From the NCBI GenBank assembly GCA_002898935.1, contig BEII01000089.1, positions 1 through 7,204 of the forward strand: a DNA stretch of 7,204 nt. The letters run 5' to 3'. Under the pieces are notes generated by a model. That model made no database searches, was not told where the DNA came from, and saw nothing but the letters and a program-made list of their open reading frames with translations. Positions 6,401 through 7,204 of this stretch are shown here, piece after piece. The stretch's first letter is position 1; every line of letters starts with the position of its first letter. This stretch comes from a bacterium HR32 (lineage in GTDB: Bacteria > Sysuimicrobiota > Sysuimicrobiia > Sysuimicrobiales > Sysuimicrobiaceae). The position numbers and the translations under genes are program-made.

Positions 6401-6979
6401 CTATAGCTCCTTCTTCTTGCGGGCGCGCTCCACGTAGGTGCCCGTGGCCACCTCAACCCGGATCCACTCCCCCGGGGCGATGAAGGGCGGGACGAGGACC
6501 GAAAGGCCGTTTTCCAGCCTGGCTTCCTTCCACACGTTCTCGTTGCCCACAGAACGCGTCGGCGGTGCGGTCTCCAGCACCCGGACCTCCACCACATCCG
6601 GGAACACCACCCCGACCGGCCTACCCTCCGAAAACTCCACGGGCACCGTGGCTCCCTCCTGGAGGAAGGCCGCGGTGGGGCCCAGCCGCTCGTTGGGGAT
6701 GGACACCTGCTCGAAGGTCTCGCTGTCCATGAAGTGGGTGGCCTCCTGGTCGCGGTAGAGGACCTGCATGGGCCGGCGCTCCAACTGCACGTCCTCCAGC
6801 GTGTCGTCCGCGCGGAAACGCACCTCCCGCACGGTCCCCGTCTGCAGGTTGCGGAGCTTCGCGTGAGTCACCCCCGCCATCTGGCCGCCGCCCGCGTGGT
6901 ACGTGGCGGCGATCACCTTGTAGAGCTCCCCGTCCAGGCGGATGACCATCCCGCTTCGAAGCTCCGGAGCACCGACCAC
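6401..6979 (-). CDS. efp: Elongation factor P, divergent, with Gln in place of the modified lysine
   Basis: EF-P enters the ribosomal E site and helps peptide bond formation at proline stretches. The 192-residue length and three-domain order are normal: an N-terminal KOW-like domain to about 65, a central OB domain to about 130 and a C-terminal OB domain ending GTYVERARKKKEL. Matches include ELRSGMVIRLDGELYKV at 6-22, AKLRNLQTGTV at 40-50, HFMDSETFEQV at 82-92 and NGLSVLVPPFIAPGEWIRVE at 157-176. The loop that touches the P-site tRNA is HAGGGQMAG at 28-36; an ungapped alignment with Bacillus EF-P puts Gln33 where Lys32 is modified, and the usual KPGKG is absent. The usual linker before the last domain is also replaced by TRSVGNENVW. 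It starts with GTG; the next Met is residue 11. Identity is firm, but equivalence to canonical EF-P is less so. Confidence 0.9.
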   Translation of the reverse strand: MVGAPELRSGMVIRLDGELYKVIAATYHAGGGQMAGVTHAKLRNLQTGTVREVRFRADDTLEDVQLERRPMQVLYRDQEATHFMDSETFEQVSIPNERLGPTAAFLQEGATVPVEFSEGRPVGVVFPDVVEVRVLETAPPTRSVGNENVWKEARLENGLSVLVPPFIAPGEWIRVEVATGTYVERARKKKEL

Positions 6980-7100
6980 AGGGCCTACCCCCCCCCTTCA
7001 GTATAGGGTAGCCGCAGGGCGGGACCCGGGTCGGAAGGGATCGGACGGCGCGTGTCGTACAGGGACGAGCACGGCGGCCTGCCGTAAGGGGGGTGAGAAC
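6980..7100. promoter_or_regulatory. Divergent intergenic region between efp and an exported-protein gene
   Basis: These 121 bases should hold promoters for both flanking genes. On the minus strand TATACT (7005-7000) matches five of six -10 bases, but no -35 box stands at the right distance; transcription would start in or near a run of nine Gs (6996-6988) just ahead of the efp GTG. The sequences CTACCC and GGGTAG flank this run and box as a 6-bp inverted repeat. On the plus strand I see no clear promoter, only the strong ribosome binding site at 7087-7096. Confidence 0.4.
7087..7096 (+). promoter_or_regulatory. Strong ribosome binding site of the exported-protein gene
   Basis: AGGGGGGTGA matches eight of ten bases of the ideal AAGGAGGTGA and ends four bases before the GTG at 7101, which supports that start. 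Confidence 0.7.
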
Positions 7101-7204
7101 GTGTCCCGAGTCCTGCAGTCCCTCGCACTGGCCAGCCTGGTGGCCTCGCTCCTGGCTCTACCGCAGGGCCCGGTGACGGCCCAGTCCGTGCCGCGGCAGC
7201 TGCG
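7101..7204 (+). CDS. N-terminal part of an exported protein, cut by the window edge
   Basis: A GTG start preceded by a strong Shine-Dalgarno sequence opens a frame that stays open to the window end (34 codons). The residues read MSRVLQSLALASLVASLLAL and then PQGPVTAQSVPRQL. This is a typical Sec signal peptide: a basic N end, a leucine- and alanine-rich core at about 5-20, and a likely cleavage site at VTA-QS after residue 28. No lipobox cysteine is present. The mature part is not in the window, so the function cannot be told; a secreted or periplasmic enzyme or binding protein is likely. Confidence 0.7.
   Translation, partial: MSRVLQSLALASLVASLLALPQGPVTAQSVPRQL

Overview
The window is GC-rich (roughly 70% by eye) and densely coded, with ordinary bacterial gene order and no mobile element, CRISPR array, tRNA or rRNA that I can see. 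The GlpP-type regulator suggests a lineage allied to Firmicutes or other Terrabacteria. However, the solute-binding protein and the last gene carry plain Sec signal peptides with Ala-X-Ala-like cleavage sites and no lipobox, which fits a cell with a periplasm. The EF-P is divergent. I cannot name the organism; an uncultured deep-branching GC-rich phylum is a reasonable guess, not a demonstrated fact.

Layout: positions 33-4773 hold one minus-strand block, read from right to left. It contains glpP (glycerol-3-phosphate-responsive RNA-binding antiterminator), then a 133-base gap, then a three-gene ABC importer of the Fe3+/AfuABC/FbpABC type: solute-binding protein, ATPase and fused double permease. 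The last two overlap by 4 bases. A further minus-strand gene probably starts at position 32. To the right, a plus-strand succinate-semialdehyde-dehydrogenase-like ALDH (4891-6327) diverges from glpP. A minus-strand elongation factor P gene (6401-6979) converges on it. A plus-strand gene for an exported protein starts at 7101 and runs off the end.

The most interesting region is the glpP-transporter gap. A good sigma-70-like promoter (TTGACG, 17 bases, CATAGT) overlaps the glpP stop codon. It is followed by two mutually exclusive RNA hairpins, an antiterminator-like 7-bp stem and a terminator-like 14-bp stem, and then by a strong Shine-Dalgarno sequence and the GTG of the binding-protein gene. 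Next to a gene for an antiterminator that responds to glycerol-3-phosphate, this looks like a complete attenuation switch. It suggests that the transporter, which by family would be annotated as an iron importer, may instead import a glycerol-phosphate-related or other phosphorylated compound. The alternative base pairing is read directly from the sequence; the regulation and the substrate are inferences.
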